Below are positions 1-9,313 of a stretch of DNA of 44,843 nucleotides, in pieces (the first letter of the stretch is position 1; every line of letters begins with the position of its first letter). The stretch is taken from the NCBI GenBank assembly GCA_017989135.1, contig JAGNQL010000007.1, positions 1-44,843 on the forward strand. Reading direction: 5' to 3'. This stretch comes from Burkholderiales bacterium. Lineage in GTDB: Bacteria; Pseudomonadota; Gammaproteobacteria; Burkholderiales; Casimicrobiaceae. The notes beneath the pieces were generated by a model that was not told the DNA's origin, made no database searches, and saw only the letters and a program-made list of their open reading frames with translations. The translations under genes were made by a program, and so were the position numbers.

Positions 1-839
1 ACCAAGGATTGTCCGGCCATAACGGTCTGGCTAGCGCCGCCAGCAGGCGTAGCGATCACTGGCGCAACGTTGCTTGTGGTCAGCGCGATCAGCAGTACGT
101 CCCAGTCGGCGAACGCGCCCGAACTGTCGGTGGCGCGAACTTTCACGGCGTACGTGGCACCTTCGGTCAGGGCTGCGGTGTTCGTGCTCGACATCGACAA
201 CTGTCCGGTGGACGTGTTGAGCGTCAAACCGGCAATGGCTGGAGCACCGTAGTCAGGAAAATTGGTGTTGGTCACGAGCGCGTACGACACCGAGCCGCCG
301 TCTGGGTCGCTGCCGTTGATGAAGAAGCTGAACGGTTGGCTGCGAGCAACGCGTGCGTAAGGCGTTGACGCGAAGACTGGCGAGCGATTGGCGGAGCCAA
401 ACGTAACCGTGGCCTCGGACGACAAGTCCGACGGCGCGCCGTTGGCAATGCCGCTAATCCGGCAGCAGTTGTCGCGACGAATCACGTATGTACCGGCTGC
501 GAGGTTCAGCCCCGTTGGGCCGAAGTTGAACGCGAAAGGAGCGGAGGCTACGTCGAACGACGGGTCGGTCGCGTCGATCACGGTGTTGGGCACATTAAGG
601 GATGCGAGCGGGGACGCGCGGTTTGTGTCGCTGAGGGCGAACACTTGAATGTTGTCGGTGCTGTCGGTGTCGTCCTTTGCCCACGCGGTCAGCAGTGTGC
701 CTGTCACAGCGCCGCTCGCGGTGATGCTGGCGTTCATTACGGCCGCGCGCATGTGCGACGCTACTGCGGCGCCGCTCAAAAGCATGCTCGTGCACAGCAA
801 TACGCTGCTCAAAAATAATTGTGTGAAACGTCGTTTCAT
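1..839 (-). CDS. Secreted cadherin-like/Ig-like repeat protein, 3' end cut by window edge
   Basis: An open frame runs from ATG at 839 on the minus strand to the window edge with no stop, about 279 codons, so the C-terminus lies outside. The N-terminus (MKRRFTQLFLSSVLL..., about 28 residues) is a Sec-type signal peptide with two basic residues, a hydrophobic core and an AVA-S cleavage-like site. After a beta-rich stretch, residues from about 150 onward resemble a cadherin-like/CADG fold: SPVFAS, a DPDGGSVSYAL motif, GLTLNTSTGQLS, then YAVKVRATDSSG. This pattern is common in large adhesins and extracellular proteins. GGCAGG lies about 5 bases before the ATG. It is the first of three exported proteins on this strand. 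Its role is unknown; surface adhesion or matrix is an inference from the fold only. Confidence 0.75.
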   Translation of the reverse strand, partial: MKRRFTQLFLSSVLLCTSMLLSGAAVASHMRAAVMNASITASGAVTGTLLTAWAKDDTDSTDNIQVFALSDTNRASPLASLNVPNTVIDATDPSFDVASAPFAFNFGPTGLNLAAGTYVIRRDNCCRISGIANGAPSDLSSEATVTFGSANRSPVFASTPYARVARSQPFSFFINGSDPDGGSVSYALVTNTNFPDYGAPAIAGLTLNTSTGQLSMSSTNTAALTEGATYAVKVRATDSSGAFADWDVLLIALTTSNVAPVIATPAGGASQTVMAGQSL

Positions 840-893
840 GTTGACCTGCCCCCAGCTCATAAATAAATGTGACTACGAAAAATCCTAGACAAA

Positions 894-922
894 ATTGTAT
901 AGGCATTTCGGGTGAGCCTTAA
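894..922 (-). promoter_or_regulatory. Candidate promoter for the secreted cadherin-like gene
   Basis: On the minus strand TTAAGG (917-922) is followed after 17 bases by TACAAT (894-899), about 55 bases before the start codon at 839. The -10 box is good and the -35 box is weak. This is sequence inspection only. Confidence 0.3.
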
Positions 923-1129
923 GGTTTTATTAATATGAGTGCGACGCGGGCGTCGTGGACGGCAGGGCCGACGGTGGGCGCTATTGCGGGATGCCGACCG
1001 CTCTCTCGCAAAACTGTTCGCTCAGGGGATACGCCGCGAATTGGCGTCGCTCAGTGCAAAGCAGGCGCGGCGACCCCGCGCCTACAAATCGGCTAGACGA
1101 ACCGTGCAGGGTTCATTCCGCTTCGAATG

Positions 1130-1251
1130 AATGGCTTTTGTTACCCAACGACCAGCGGGTGGTCGTTGTAAGCACTTTTTATCTTAAGTCGACATAGGCG
1201 CTTTTTTGGTCCAAACGTATATGGAACCGTCGATACGCCTCAAAAGCTGTA
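1130..1251. repeat. 122-bp intergenic inverted repeat, copy 1 of 7
   Basis: The ends are ATGGCTTTTG and CAAAAGCTGTA. The left arm AACGACCAGCGGGTGGTCGTT is well kept (1147-1167 region), and the centre has TAAGTCGACATAGG. The right arm is the most decayed of the family (AAACGTATATGGAACCGTCG). It lies 160 bp beyond the stop codon of the gene at 1412-3040. Confidence 0.75.
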
Positions 1252-1411
1252 ACGGCAATGCAGAGCCGCGTGCCCCTGCGCATCCCGCGGGGAGCGCGAC
1301 GATCGGCCGTACCCGGCGAACCACGAGCCAACGCAGAACTGCCATCGAGATCAAACCCACGACCTTGGCTCAACGGGCAAAACGTAGTCAGAGACGTAGG
1401 TGCCTGGCAAT

Positions 1412-3040
1412 TCACGTGCGTTTGATTCGGAGATGGACAAAACAAAGCAAGCCGAGCAGGAAGATCGTGGTGAAGAGCACGCTCATTCCGAAGGTTGGGA
1501 CCGGCACAGCGGGCGCGAGCACAACCAGATCATTGTCTGCCACATTGACCGGCGCACTTCCAACGGCCAAATAACCGCCAGATTGTTGAGTGATCGTGGC
1601 GACGAGGGTTCTGCTGCCGTTGATCACGCTGTCGTCAGTAGTTTGCACCGGTATGGTCAATCCCGACGCACAGTTAAAACCAGAAGACACAGGGCTTGGG
1701 AGCGGCGTGTACGTACCGCTAAACGTCACGGTGACGTTGCTGATGCTGCCGCTTTGTCCGTTGCCGCACTGCAAGAGGAAATTAATCAATGCCCCTTCGG
1801 TGACATTGGATGTGGTCGTGGATATCCCCAAATAAAAATCGTTGTCCGCAATTTGCGCCACTACTGTCGGTGAGCCCGCGACCGCCAAATTGTTGGTGCT
1901 TGAGCCGACCGTGAGGCGCAAATATTCTGTGCCTTCGACCGAAGGGTCATCGATTACGGGAAGATCAAGGACATTCAGCGTACCTGGAGCCGGTGAGCAG
2001 TTGACGTTGATCGTCGCGGGTCGACCATTCACTACATCACTATCGTCGGCCTCGGCCAGCGTGCTACCGCCCCAGGTGAGGGTTGCGACGCCTGTGCTCG
2101 GTGCGCCACCTGCACCGCCTTGCACGCAAAGCAAGCCGAATTGTGCAGAAACCGGGCCGGTTTCCGACCCATCTCTAATGAGGCTAACGGTTATCGTCGA
2201 TTCGTTATCGAGCACGGTGATGTCGGTACTCACCGGCTGCAACATCCAATAGCCTGACCCAGAAGCGGGAGGAACCACGCTCACGGTCAACCCTTTATCT
2301 CCGTCGGCTAGCACGTCATCAATGCCTTGGATGATCACGGTGCAATCGTTCGCGCCGTCGGGGACGAAGCTACACGTGCCGCCTATCACGGAGACGAAAT
2401 CGGGCGTGAGGGAAGCAGGGCCAGACAGGGTAATCGGGACAGCAAAACCGCCGCAATTGTTCGGCACGCCCACTTCAAAGTCCACGGTCAGCGTCATTTG
2501 GTCGCCTTCGATGAGCGTTGGTGCGGACGGAGTGATGCTGATCACCGGCACGGCCGGGCATACCTGAACCCCTGCACCGGTTTGACTTTCGCTAGTCGTC
2601 GCGTAAATTCCAAAGGCGATTTTTCCGTCTTGTCCGAAGTTTTGTACGGTACCGGTGTAGCTCGCCAACGTGTAATCGGTGGTGTGGGAGCCACATAGTC
2701 CGCTATTCGGAAAGCCGGACGGCGAGGCACCCCAGGCGGCGGTGCCGTTCACCGAGAAGGAGTTGCTCACCAGACAGTCCGGATTGACCTGCAAACTCTC
2801 GTTGCTCATGCCCGCGACGACTGGTAAGGGTGGCGGCCCACCGGGGTTGACTTGAAGTGTCACGCCCGCCAGTGATCGGTTCGCTGCAAGACTGGCACGA
2901 TAGAGAATCGGAAAGGTCACGACGTCGCCGGGTTTGGCGTACTGAACTTGGTTGAGGACTTGAATCGACTGGGCTGAAACGACGCTGGCGCACGTGGCTA
3001 ATAGACCGGCAAGTAACGGCATTAAGCGGTTGTTTTTCAT
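1412..3040 (-). CDS. Exported Calx-beta-like protein with IPTL-CTERM-type sorting tail
   Basis: This is a 542-residue protein. The ATG at 3040 is chosen because it opens a clean signal peptide (MKNNRLMPLLAGLLATCASVVSA, cleaved near AQ). A longer in-frame start would run into the upstream gene. Middle regions contain acidic VTEG...LV..ADND units typical of Calx-beta-like repeats, for example TLIEGDQMTLTVDF, SVEGTEYLRLTV, NVTEGALINFLL and NVADND. Several cysteines are present. The C-terminus reads VPVPTFGMSV, then a hydrophobic span, then RIKRT. This matches the layout of IPTL-CTERM signals: short Pro motif, one membrane helix, basic end. Proteins with such tails are thought to be handled by exosortase-like systems and linked to extracellular polysaccharide. 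No sortase is visible in the window. The tail call is by pattern only. Confidence 0.8.
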   Translation of the reverse strand: MKNNRLMPLLAGLLATCASVVSAQSIQVLNQVQYAKPGDVVTFPILYRASLAANRSLAGVTLQVNPGGPPPLPVVAGMSNESLQVNPDCLVSNSFSVNGTAAWGASPSGFPNSGLCGSHTTDYTLASYTGTVQNFGQDGKIAFGIYATTSESQTGAGVQVCPAVPVISITPSAPTLIEGDQMTLTVDFEVGVPNNCGGFAVPITLSGPASLTPDFVSVIGGTCSFVPDGANDCTVIIQGIDDVLADGDKGLTVSVVPPASGSGYWMLQPVSTDITVLDNESTITVSLIRDGSETGPVSAQFGLLCVQGGAGGAPSTGVATLTWGGSTLAEADDSDVVNGRPATINVNCSPAPGTLNVLDLPVIDDPSVEGTEYLRLTVGSSTNNLAVAGSPTVVAQIADNDFYLGISTTTSNVTEGALINFLLQCGNGQSGSISNVTVTFSGTYTPLPSPVSSGFNCASGLTIPVQTTDDSVINGSRTLVATITQQSGGYLAVGSAPVNVADNDLVVLAPAVPVPTFGMSVLFTTIFLLGLLCFVHLRIKRT

Positions 3041-3083
3041 GTGTGTTTTCTGTTGAGTGTTGGTGAACGGCTGCGAGTGGGAT

Positions 3084-4301
3084 TTATTCGAGGCAAGAGC
3101 ACGGCACGTAGGTGTGCCTTGATTCGGCCCCATGGAACTCGCCACCGCGAAAAGCGCTGCCGTCGTGGTTCTGTGCGTATTGGTAGCCCTGCACTGTGCA
3201 AAACTCGGTGCCCTTGCTTTGGATCTGCGCGGCGATCGTGCGGCGGGTGACGATGCCACTCACCGGATGGCGCAAGATCTGCCACTGGTCGTTTAGGATT
3301 TGCGCGGACACTGGGCTGTGGCCACTCGCGTTCCACGTGCGTTTCGCGAGATCCAACACAGAGCGCTCGAGTGCCGCGTCTTTCATCGCGGATGGCTTGA
3401 TTGGGCACACCAAGTCGCTCCCGCGGCGCAGCGATTTTGTGTTGACCTCTAAACTGAATTCGCCTCGCGCGACGACGGGGCCGAGCACCTCGGGCTTGCC
3501 GTCACCCATGGGTAATCTGGGCGAAACTTCCACTTTGATTTGGTGGCTGCCAGGCTTCAAGAAGCCCTTCGAATACGCACGGGCCAACACTTCGCGAAAC
3601 GCGGCGGTGCCGGGTAAATTGGCCTGCTCAGCGAGGAACTGTCCGCGCCACGTCGTGAATTTTGTCCAGTCACCGATCGTCCCCCAGCGTGTGACCTCGG
3701 GCTCAATTACTTTGTCGTCCACACTGAAACGCCAGGCATACCGTGCGCCGTTGCCGATGACGTTGGCGCTAATTGAGGCGTCAACCAAAGGGCGGAGTGC
3801 GCGCACGCCCGACTCTTTCATGTACACGCGAAAATACATCCTCTCGCCCAGCGTGAACGCACTGACGAAGTTCGCTTCAGTCAACGCTTCTAAACTGACA
3901 TCGCTGCGCGTGAAGACGATTTTGCCGACGTTTTTTTCGTGCAGGGGATTGGCGATGCCTTGATCTTTCGGCGCGTGCGCTTGCGCGGCGTTGCTGGCAT
4001 CGTCGGCGGCTTTGACGCGCGAAGCCTCGGCTTTTGCCGCCGCGCGCAGGGCTTCGTTTTCTTCACTACGAGTGGTTCTGTCCGCGAGCGCTTTTTCCTT
4101 GCGATCGGCAGCGGCTTCTTCGCGGGCGATTCGTTTGTTCGCAGCGGCTGCTAGACGTTCGGCTTTTTTTGCTTCCAGCTCGTTTTTGTATGCCTCACGC
4201 TTCTCTGCGCGAAGCTCTGCCGCGCTCTTATCTTGTGCCGTTGCGCTGAGGCTTAGCGCTGCTAGAACTGCCAAGCATGCGCCTTTCCACTCGTTGCTCA
4301 T
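3084..4301 (-). CDS. Periplasmic coiled-coil protein of unknown function
   Basis: This is a 405-residue protein. A short signal peptide (about residues 1-22, ending SATAQ) is followed by a highly charged Ala/Lys/Glu/Arg-rich segment (about 25-105) predicted by eye to be a long coiled coil. A mixed alpha/beta region then reaches the C-terminus and includes five cysteines, ending in YVPCSCLE. I do not recognise the C-terminal family. Its stop lies 43 bp upstream of the IPTL-CTERM-type gene in the same direction, so the two may be co-transcribed. AGGG lies just before the start. A role as a periplasmic partner of the neighbouring surface protein is only a guess from position. Confidence 0.75.
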   Translation of the reverse strand: MSNEWKGACLAVLAALSLSATAQDKSAAELRAEKREAYKNELEAKKAERLAAAANKRIAREEAAADRKEKALADRTTRSEENEALRAAAKAEASRVKAADDASNAAQAHAPKDQGIANPLHEKNVGKIVFTRSDVSLEALTEANFVSAFTLGERMYFRVYMKESGVRALRPLVDASISANVIGNGARYAWRFSVDDKVIEPEVTRWGTIGDWTKFTTWRGQFLAEQANLPGTAAFREVLARAYSKGFLKPGSHQIKVEVSPRLPMGDGKPEVLGPVVARGEFSLEVNTKSLRRGSDLVCPIKPSAMKDAALERSVLDLAKRTWNASGHSPVSAQILNDQWQILRHPVSGIVTRRTIAAQIQSKGTEFCTVQGYQYAQNHDGSAFRGGEFHGAESRHTYVPCSCLE

Positions 4302-4390
4302 TCTCTGCCCTACTGGTGTGTTGAGTCAGAGAGCAGTCTATTGAGGCATGTTGGACTTGATAATTGAACAGCGGTATTAAGACTTTCGAC

Positions 4391-6679
4391 TTAGCTGTCG
4401 CCGAGTAGCGAAGCCCTTGCCGCCTCGCAGAGGGTTTGACCCGATACAGGCTTCGTCAACACGATGCTTTGCGCTAGCGACGGCGGCGCAGTGTCCCCTG
4501 TGAGCATGATGGTCGGTATTGGTCGTGCACTGACGTGGCGAATATGCTGGATCGCCGTGAGACCTGACCCATCAGGTAATCGGTGATCGGCGATCACGAG
4601 ATGCGGCAGATCGCGCTCATGAATCTGCCCGAGAGTAAGCACCGCGTCGAGATTGGCAAAGCGGCGCACGTTGGCACCAAAGCCTTCAATGCAGGCGATG
4701 ATTGCCATCGAAGCGAGCTGATCATCCTCGATGAGCCAAACCATGCGTATAGTTTCCGGCCAACGTACAGCAGGCGGGGCCGCTAAATCTAAAATCGACG
4801 CGTCTGCGGGCTTGACAGCGCGCGGCAGCGTTAAGCGAAAGCACGTCCCCCTACCCACACGAGAGCGCAGCTCTAGACAAATCCCGGCGCGCTCGCAGAG
4901 CCGTTTGACGATCGCCAAACCCAGTCCAACACCCCTAGCGCGATCTCGCTCCGGGTTGTTGATTTGGAAGAATGGTTCGAATATTTGCGCTTGCTCGTTG
5001 ACGGGAATGCCGACCCCGCTATCCCAAACCTCGACTAGCACGCGATCACCTCGTTGTCGAACGGCTAATAGCGCGCCGCCGTTCTGCGTGAAAGACAGCG
5101 CATTGGCTAATAGGTTGTTCAAGATGCGCGTAAGCGCTAAGTGATCCACCGATGCCCACACATCGGGGCAATGCAAGCCGAGCTTCAGGCCCTTGCGCTC
5201 GAACTGTGAATACCATTGATCATCCAATTCGCTCAGCACTGCGACCAGCGACACCGTGCTGGGTGGAGCCGTGCTCCCGTCCTCGCTATCGAGTGCGGCA
5301 AAGTCGAGCACTTGATCGACCAAACCCGCCAGCGCGGTTAATGCGGTGGTGATGCGATTTTTGGTTTGGAACAAAGCTGGTGACGCTGTTGGGTCGCCCA
5401 CGCCCAGTTGCTCCGCAAACAAGATGACGGCTTGCAGCGGTTGCCGTAGATCATGGCTGGCTGCAGCCAAAAATCGCGACTTTGCCGAGTTGGCTTTTTG
5501 TAGCGCCGCATTGAGTTCGGCGTAGCGCTGGCCGTCGGCCTCCGCACGTGCTTGCGCTTGCTGCGCGTCTCGCAATGACTGATCAAACTGCACCGTGACC
5601 TGCTTGGCGCGGGCGCTGCGCCCAACCATCGCTTCATAGCATTGTTGTGCCGACTTAGTGCATAGCAATGCATCTTGGTAATTACCCATCGCCTCCGCCG
5701 CCCGCGCGGCGCATTGCCACACCCGCATACGGTCGTACGGGTAGTGTTGCTCCGGCCCCGCGTTTTCTGGTGGAGGCAGTTGCGCGCACTGCTGGCGAGC
5801 TTTTGCAACATCGCCCTCGTGAAGCGCAAGCTCGGCGAGTAGAACTAACTCTTCGGGCTGCGCGTCCAGCGCATTGATCGCATGCGCGTCGATCAGCTCG
5901 TGCGCCTTTTTGAGGTCTTCATTTTGCAGTGCGCAGAGCGCTAAATAGACCGCGTATTTACGGCGCTTGTTGAGCGGCACAACTGACCAACGTGCTGTTA
6001 ACGCGTTAGATAGCTCGGTGGCCTCCGCCCACTGATTTCGTGCCAGTTCGACCATCAGTCGGTTGACCGTCGCGGCGGACCACACCAGCCAATTTTCGGA
6101 TTCCGCCGCTAATATTTGCGCTTTTCTCAACGGCTCGACCGCATCGTCAAAGCTGTGCAAGTCGTACAGCGCGCCACCGAGATTAGCCTCGGTGTTGGCA
6201 ATCATCATGGCGATGCCGCCCTCGCGCGCGCAAGCTACGGCCTGATAGAAATGCGCTAACGCCTCGTGCGGAGCATTCAATGCGGCCAAGCTTAGGCCAA
6301 GGCCCGTGTGCGTCATCGCGCGGGCGGGGGCTTCTCGCTCCGTGGCCGAACCCGTTATGTTCGGCTTTTGACAGGCCAATGCTTCGGTGTAGCGCCCCGC
6401 GCGCCGCAACAGAATCGCCAGAGCATCGCGACCGTAGGCGCTCAGGGTTGCATCGGCAGCAGACGGGTTATCGATGAGTTCGTTGGCCTCGTCAGCGGTT
6501 CCCGAGACCCCAGCTCGCACACGCAACACCAGCGAGATCGCGGCCTTCCGGCTTGAGCTAATTCCACCGATGTCGTCGACTGCTGCACGCGAGTGATCGC
6601 CAGCCGCTTGCAGGCCAACAGACCACAGGTAGATCAATTGCTTGTCGGTGGCCACCGCAGTGTGCGCGTCTATGTTCAT
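4391..6679 (-). CDS. Soluble TPR-containing hybrid histidine kinase
   Basis: This 762-residue protein has no signal peptide or membrane helix. Residues about 1-370 form helical TPR-like repeats. A coiled coil (about 365-400) leads into a HisKA domain with the H-box SHDLRQPL (His409). The HATPase_c domain follows, with the N box NNLLANALSF (about 521-530), G1 DSGVGIP (553-559) and G2 GVGLGLAIVK (583-592). The C-terminal receiver (about 646-760) has the acidic pair EDD (651-653), phospho-acceptor Asp698 in IADHRLPDG and Lys743 in LTKP. It is therefore a cytosolic hybrid kinase that probably senses a protein or small ligand through its TPR region. It is divergent from a NarL-type regulator with only 45 bp between the starts, so the two are the likely pair. 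Confidence 0.92.
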   Translation of the reverse strand: MNIDAHTAVATDKQLIYLWSVGLQAAGDHSRAAVDDIGGISSSRKAAISLVLRVRAGVSGTADEANELIDNPSAADATLSAYGRDALAILLRRAGRYTEALACQKPNITGSATEREAPARAMTHTGLGLSLAALNAPHEALAHFYQAVACAREGGIAMMIANTEANLGGALYDLHSFDDAVEPLRKAQILAAESENWLVWSAATVNRLMVELARNQWAEATELSNALTARWSVVPLNKRRKYAVYLALCALQNEDLKKAHELIDAHAINALDAQPEELVLLAELALHEGDVAKARQQCAQLPPPENAGPEQHYPYDRMRVWQCAARAAEAMGNYQDALLCTKSAQQCYEAMVGRSARAKQVTVQFDQSLRDAQQAQARAEADGQRYAELNAALQKANSAKSRFLAAASHDLRQPLQAVILFAEQLGVGDPTASPALFQTKNRITTALTALAGLVDQVLDFAALDSEDGSTAPPSTVSLVAVLSELDDQWYSQFERKGLKLGLHCPDVWASVDHLALTRILNNLLANALSFTQNGGALLAVRQRGDRVLVEVWDSGVGIPVNEQAQIFEPFFQINNPERDRARGVGLGLAIVKRLCERAGICLELRSRVGRGTCFRLTLPRAVKPADASILDLAAPPAVRWPETIRMVWLIEDDQLASMAIIACIEGFGANVRRFANLDAVLTLGQIHERDLPHLVIADHRLPDGSGLTAIQHIRHVSARPIPTIMLTGDTAPPSLAQSIVLTKPVSGQTLCEAARASLLGDS

Positions 6680-6724
6680 CTAGCCATTTTTCACGAAGAC
6701 CGGCGATTTTGCTAAATTCTGGCC

Positions 6725-7357
6725 ATGAATACCTCGCACGTGCGTTTCCTCATTGCGGATGATCACGCGATGATCCGGCTTGCCGTCAAGCAAACCCTTG
6801 CTCAGCTGCCGGGCCATCCCGAGGTGCTGGAAGCGGCCAATGCTGCCGAAACAGAACAACACCTTGAGCGCGCGAACGTGACGCAACAGCCAATCACGCT
6901 CGCGATTCTGGACATCAAAATGCCGGGTGCGCTCAATGCCGCGTGGTTTGCGGCGCTCGCGATGCGGCATCCGAGCACGCGCTTTGCATTGTTCTCTGGG
7001 ATCGATGATGCGGCGATTCAACGGGAGTATTTGAACGCAGGCATGCACGCCTTCATTCCCAAGTCGCTTTCGACAGAAAAGATGCTCGCGGCCATCGAGC
7101 TCATTCTCGGTGGAGGCCAGTACTCCCCCGCCAGCACAAGCCAACAGAGACCACCCGGCGCGCTCACCTCTCGCCAGTTAGACGTGTTGCGGGCGCTCGG
7201 CGACGGTGCGTCGAACAAGCGCATCGCCCGCGAGCTTGGTGTCTCGGAGAGCACCGTCAAAGTCCATTTGCTCGCTATTTTTAGAGTGCTGGGCGTGAGC
7301 AACCGAACCGAAGCCGCACTTGCTGCGCGTGCTTATGGAGCGGCCGTCCCTGATTGA
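6725..7357 (+). CDS. NarL/FixJ-type response regulator
   Basis: This is a 210-residue two-domain regulator. The receiver (about 6-125) has the acidic pair in IADDH, phospho-acceptor Asp63 in LAILDIKMPG and the conserved Lys in FIPKSLS. The output domain (about 146-205) is a LuxR-type helix-turn-helix: LTSRQLDVLRAL, GASNKRIARELG, then the recognition helix SESTVKVHLLAIF. It is divergently arranged with the TPR hybrid kinase, which makes it the probable phosphate acceptor. The targets are unknown. I see no good ribosome-binding site before the ATG, and the space for two divergent promoters is very short, so the promoters must overlap or reach into the genes. Confidence 0.92.
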   Translation: MNTSHVRFLIADDHAMIRLAVKQTLAQLPGHPEVLEAANAAETEQHLERANVTQQPITLAILDIKMPGALNAAWFAALAMRHPSTRFALFSGIDDAAIQREYLNAGMHAFIPKSLSTEKMLAAIELILGGGQYSPASTSQQRPPGALTSRQLDVLRALGDGASNKRIARELGVSESTVKVHLLAIFRVLGVSNRTEAALAARAYGAAVPD

Positions 7358-7434
7358 GCAGCGGATTAGCGCTGCGGGCGTTGTGCCGCGTGATGTTTTT
7401 TTGCGCGTTAATGCCAAAGGCGATCACACTGCGA

Positions 7435-9054
7435 TCATGGCTCTTGCTGAGACAGACAAAACTTGACGCCTTCGCCATCCCATCCGCGCGAGACGAAATC
7501 GTTGTAGATCGCGGTGCTGATCGTGAAGCGGTGATTCGGATCGTCGGGGAAGCGCGCGTTACCGCGGAACAGTCGATACACGGGCGTTTGTTTGACGGCG
7601 CAACTGCCGCCTACGCCTTCAATGAGTGGCAGGAAAGCGTACGAGTCCACGCCCTCACTGAACGGCAGGCGTGGCGTGCTGCTGTTGTTCGGGTTCAACG
7701 CGGTGAGCGCGGCTACTTCGCCGGTGACCAGTGTGTAAAAGTGGCTCCCACGCGTTTCGCTCACGGCAACGCGGTCGAAGTAGAACCGCGTCAACGGAGA
7801 CGAATCGGGAACGCTATCTCGATACGTCGAAAAGCGTTGGCCAGTCCGCGTCCAAGGCGGCGTCGCGTCAAGCAACGCGATCTCGTTGCTGCGTGAGGTC
7901 AGGAAGTAGTAGTCCAGCGTTGGGTGAAAAAACTCGATCATTGGGGTCAGCACTGGCGCGGTTGTCGTTGTCGTGAACGTAGCCGACACGCTGCAATCGG
8001 CGCTGACTGGACTCGTAGTGAAGATGCTCCCCACGCGCGTACCGCCACAGCCGGTTACTGTGTTGATGGCGAAGCCGGCGTTCGGTGTAACAGTAAATTG
8101 TGCCGTGCTGCCTTGGGGTACGCTGCGTGACGTTGGGCTGATGCTGCCTCCAGCGCCAGCCGTCGCAGTCACGTTAAACGTTGGGGAAACGCCGAAGTAC
8201 GCCACGATATGGCAATCGGCAAATACAGCGGCGGTCGTTATCGTGAGCGCAGTTGTCTGTGGCGTGGCGCCTGCGTTAAACGACACCCCGCAACCCATTA
8301 CGGCGTCAACATAAAAACCATAGTTAGGCGTGACGACGAAACTGGTTGAAAATCCTTCTTCCACCGTGGCAGTGGTGGGGCTCACCGAACCGCCGCCCGG
8401 TGCGCCACCAACGGAGGTGCTGACAGCGTGAAAGATGGCGACGGGAAGCAGGATGAAAGTGGCCGTCACCGTGCAGTTGGTCGTGATCGGCCCCGTCGTG
8501 TAGGTGTTTCCTGACAAGCCAGCGCCGCCAGGACAGCCGCTGATGCTGCCGAGTTTATGTCCCAACTGTGGCGTGAGCGTAAACACTTTGCTGTCGCCGT
8601 ACAGCACGGTTTGCACGGCGCTTGGGCTGATGCTGCCGTTGCCGATGGCGGTGGGCGTTACCAGAAACGACGCACGCACGAAGGTCGCGGTGACGGTGCA
8701 GTTGGCGTGCACGGAACCGATGGTGAGGCGAGTTCCCGAGCGTGCGGCGACGCAACCTGAAGAGTTCGTCGTGAACGTATTCAACAAATAGCCGACGTTC
8801 GGCGTCGCGTTGAAGGTAACCGAATCACCCTCCAGCACTTGCTGTGACGTGTTCGGACTGACGGTGCCACCGGGGCCAGCCGATACTGAAACGGTGAAAA
8901 ACACGGCGACCTGCGCATGTGCCGCGGATTGAGCGAACGCGACGATGGCCCAGACGAGAAGCGCGCGAAGGGCTCGCCACGGCAAAAGGGTAGGTTGCGT
9001 TGATTTTTTCGCAGTCGCAGCGATGTTGCGCGCGCTGAGCGGGTGAGTAGTCAT
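7435..9054 (-). CDS. Exported protein with four Gly-rich beta repeats and a DUF5648 domain
   Basis: This is a 539-residue protein. The start at 9054 (MTTHPLSARN) is preferred because GGAG lies 8 bases upstream; a further in-frame ATG at 9093 lacks this. A long signal peptide ends near AHAQ (about residue 48). Four repeats of about 70-80 residues follow. Each has the pattern GxGGxxSP, then a V..G....F..TP..G core, then a cysteine pair around GC and C.V.ATF. This resembles the bacterial-repeat/InlB B-type families. The last 170 residues carry DUF5648 hallmarks: EFFHPTLDYYFLT, then TRFYFDR, HFYTL, PVYRLF and HRFTIS. Such proteins are cell-surface or secreted in proteobacteria. Function is not known. 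Confidence 0.85.
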   Translation of the reverse strand: MTTHPLSARNIAATAKKSTQPTLLPWRALRALLVWAIVAFAQSAAHAQVAVFFTVSVSAGPGGTVSPNTSQQVLEGDSVTFNATPNVGYLLNTFTTNSSGCVAARSGTRLTIGSVHANCTVTATFVRASFLVTPTAIGNGSISPSAVQTVLYGDSKVFTLTPQLGHKLGSISGCPGGAGLSGNTYTTGPITTNCTVTATFILLPVAIFHAVSTSVGGAPGGGSVSPTTATVEEGFSTSFVVTPNYGFYVDAVMGCGVSFNAGATPQTTALTITTAAVFADCHIVAYFGVSPTFNVTATAGAGGSISPTSRSVPQGSTAQFTVTPNAGFAINTVTGCGGTRVGSIFTTSPVSADCSVSATFTTTTTAPVLTPMIEFFHPTLDYYFLTSRSNEIALLDATPPWTRTGQRFSTYRDSVPDSSPLTRFYFDRVAVSETRGSHFYTLVTGEVAALTALNPNNSSTPRLPFSEGVDSYAFLPLIEGVGGSCAVKQTPVYRLFRGNARFPDDPNHRFTISTAIYNDFVSRGWDGEGVKFCLSQQEP

Positions 9055-9172
9055 GACCAATCTCCGATTGCGGGATTGCGGTTGCAATTCCAAGTTCGAG
9101 GCGAAAAGTGCCCCGGTTACTGGGAAGAACGAGCGAAATCGGATGAATCGGACATTACCACTACCCGAGTGA

Positions 9173-9294
9173 AACAGCTTTTTGCGGTAAACGAATGCCA
9201 GGCGGTCGTTAAATAGTGATTTTTCGCTATGTCAACAACTGCATTTTTGGGCTGCTAACGACCGTCTGCTGGTCACTAAATCGAAAAAGCTGTT
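9173..9294. repeat. 122-bp intergenic inverted repeat, copy 2 of 7
   Basis: The terminal inverted repeats AACAGCTTTTTGC and AAAAAGCTGTT are nearly perfect. The internal arms are GGCGGTCGTTA on the left and TAACGACCGTC on the right. It begins 19 bp beyond the stop codon of the fructokinase gene and lies upstream of the DUF5648 gene. Confidence 0.85.
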
Positions 9295-9313
9295 GAAAGC
9301 GAACTTGCGCGCG

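Larger units (their letters stand above)
840..1411. other. Intergenic region between two exported-protein genes
   Basis: This 572-bp gap carries no convincing gene. It holds the candidate promoter at 894-922 and repeat copy 1 at 1130-1251. I see no strong stem followed by a T tract that would mark a terminator for the gene ending at 1412. Short frames here have no family resemblance. Confidence 0.6.

Noticed and set aside
3041..3259. Longer N-terminus for the IPTL-CTERM-type protein
   Set aside because: It overlaps the upstream gene by about 175 bp and would bury the signal peptide.
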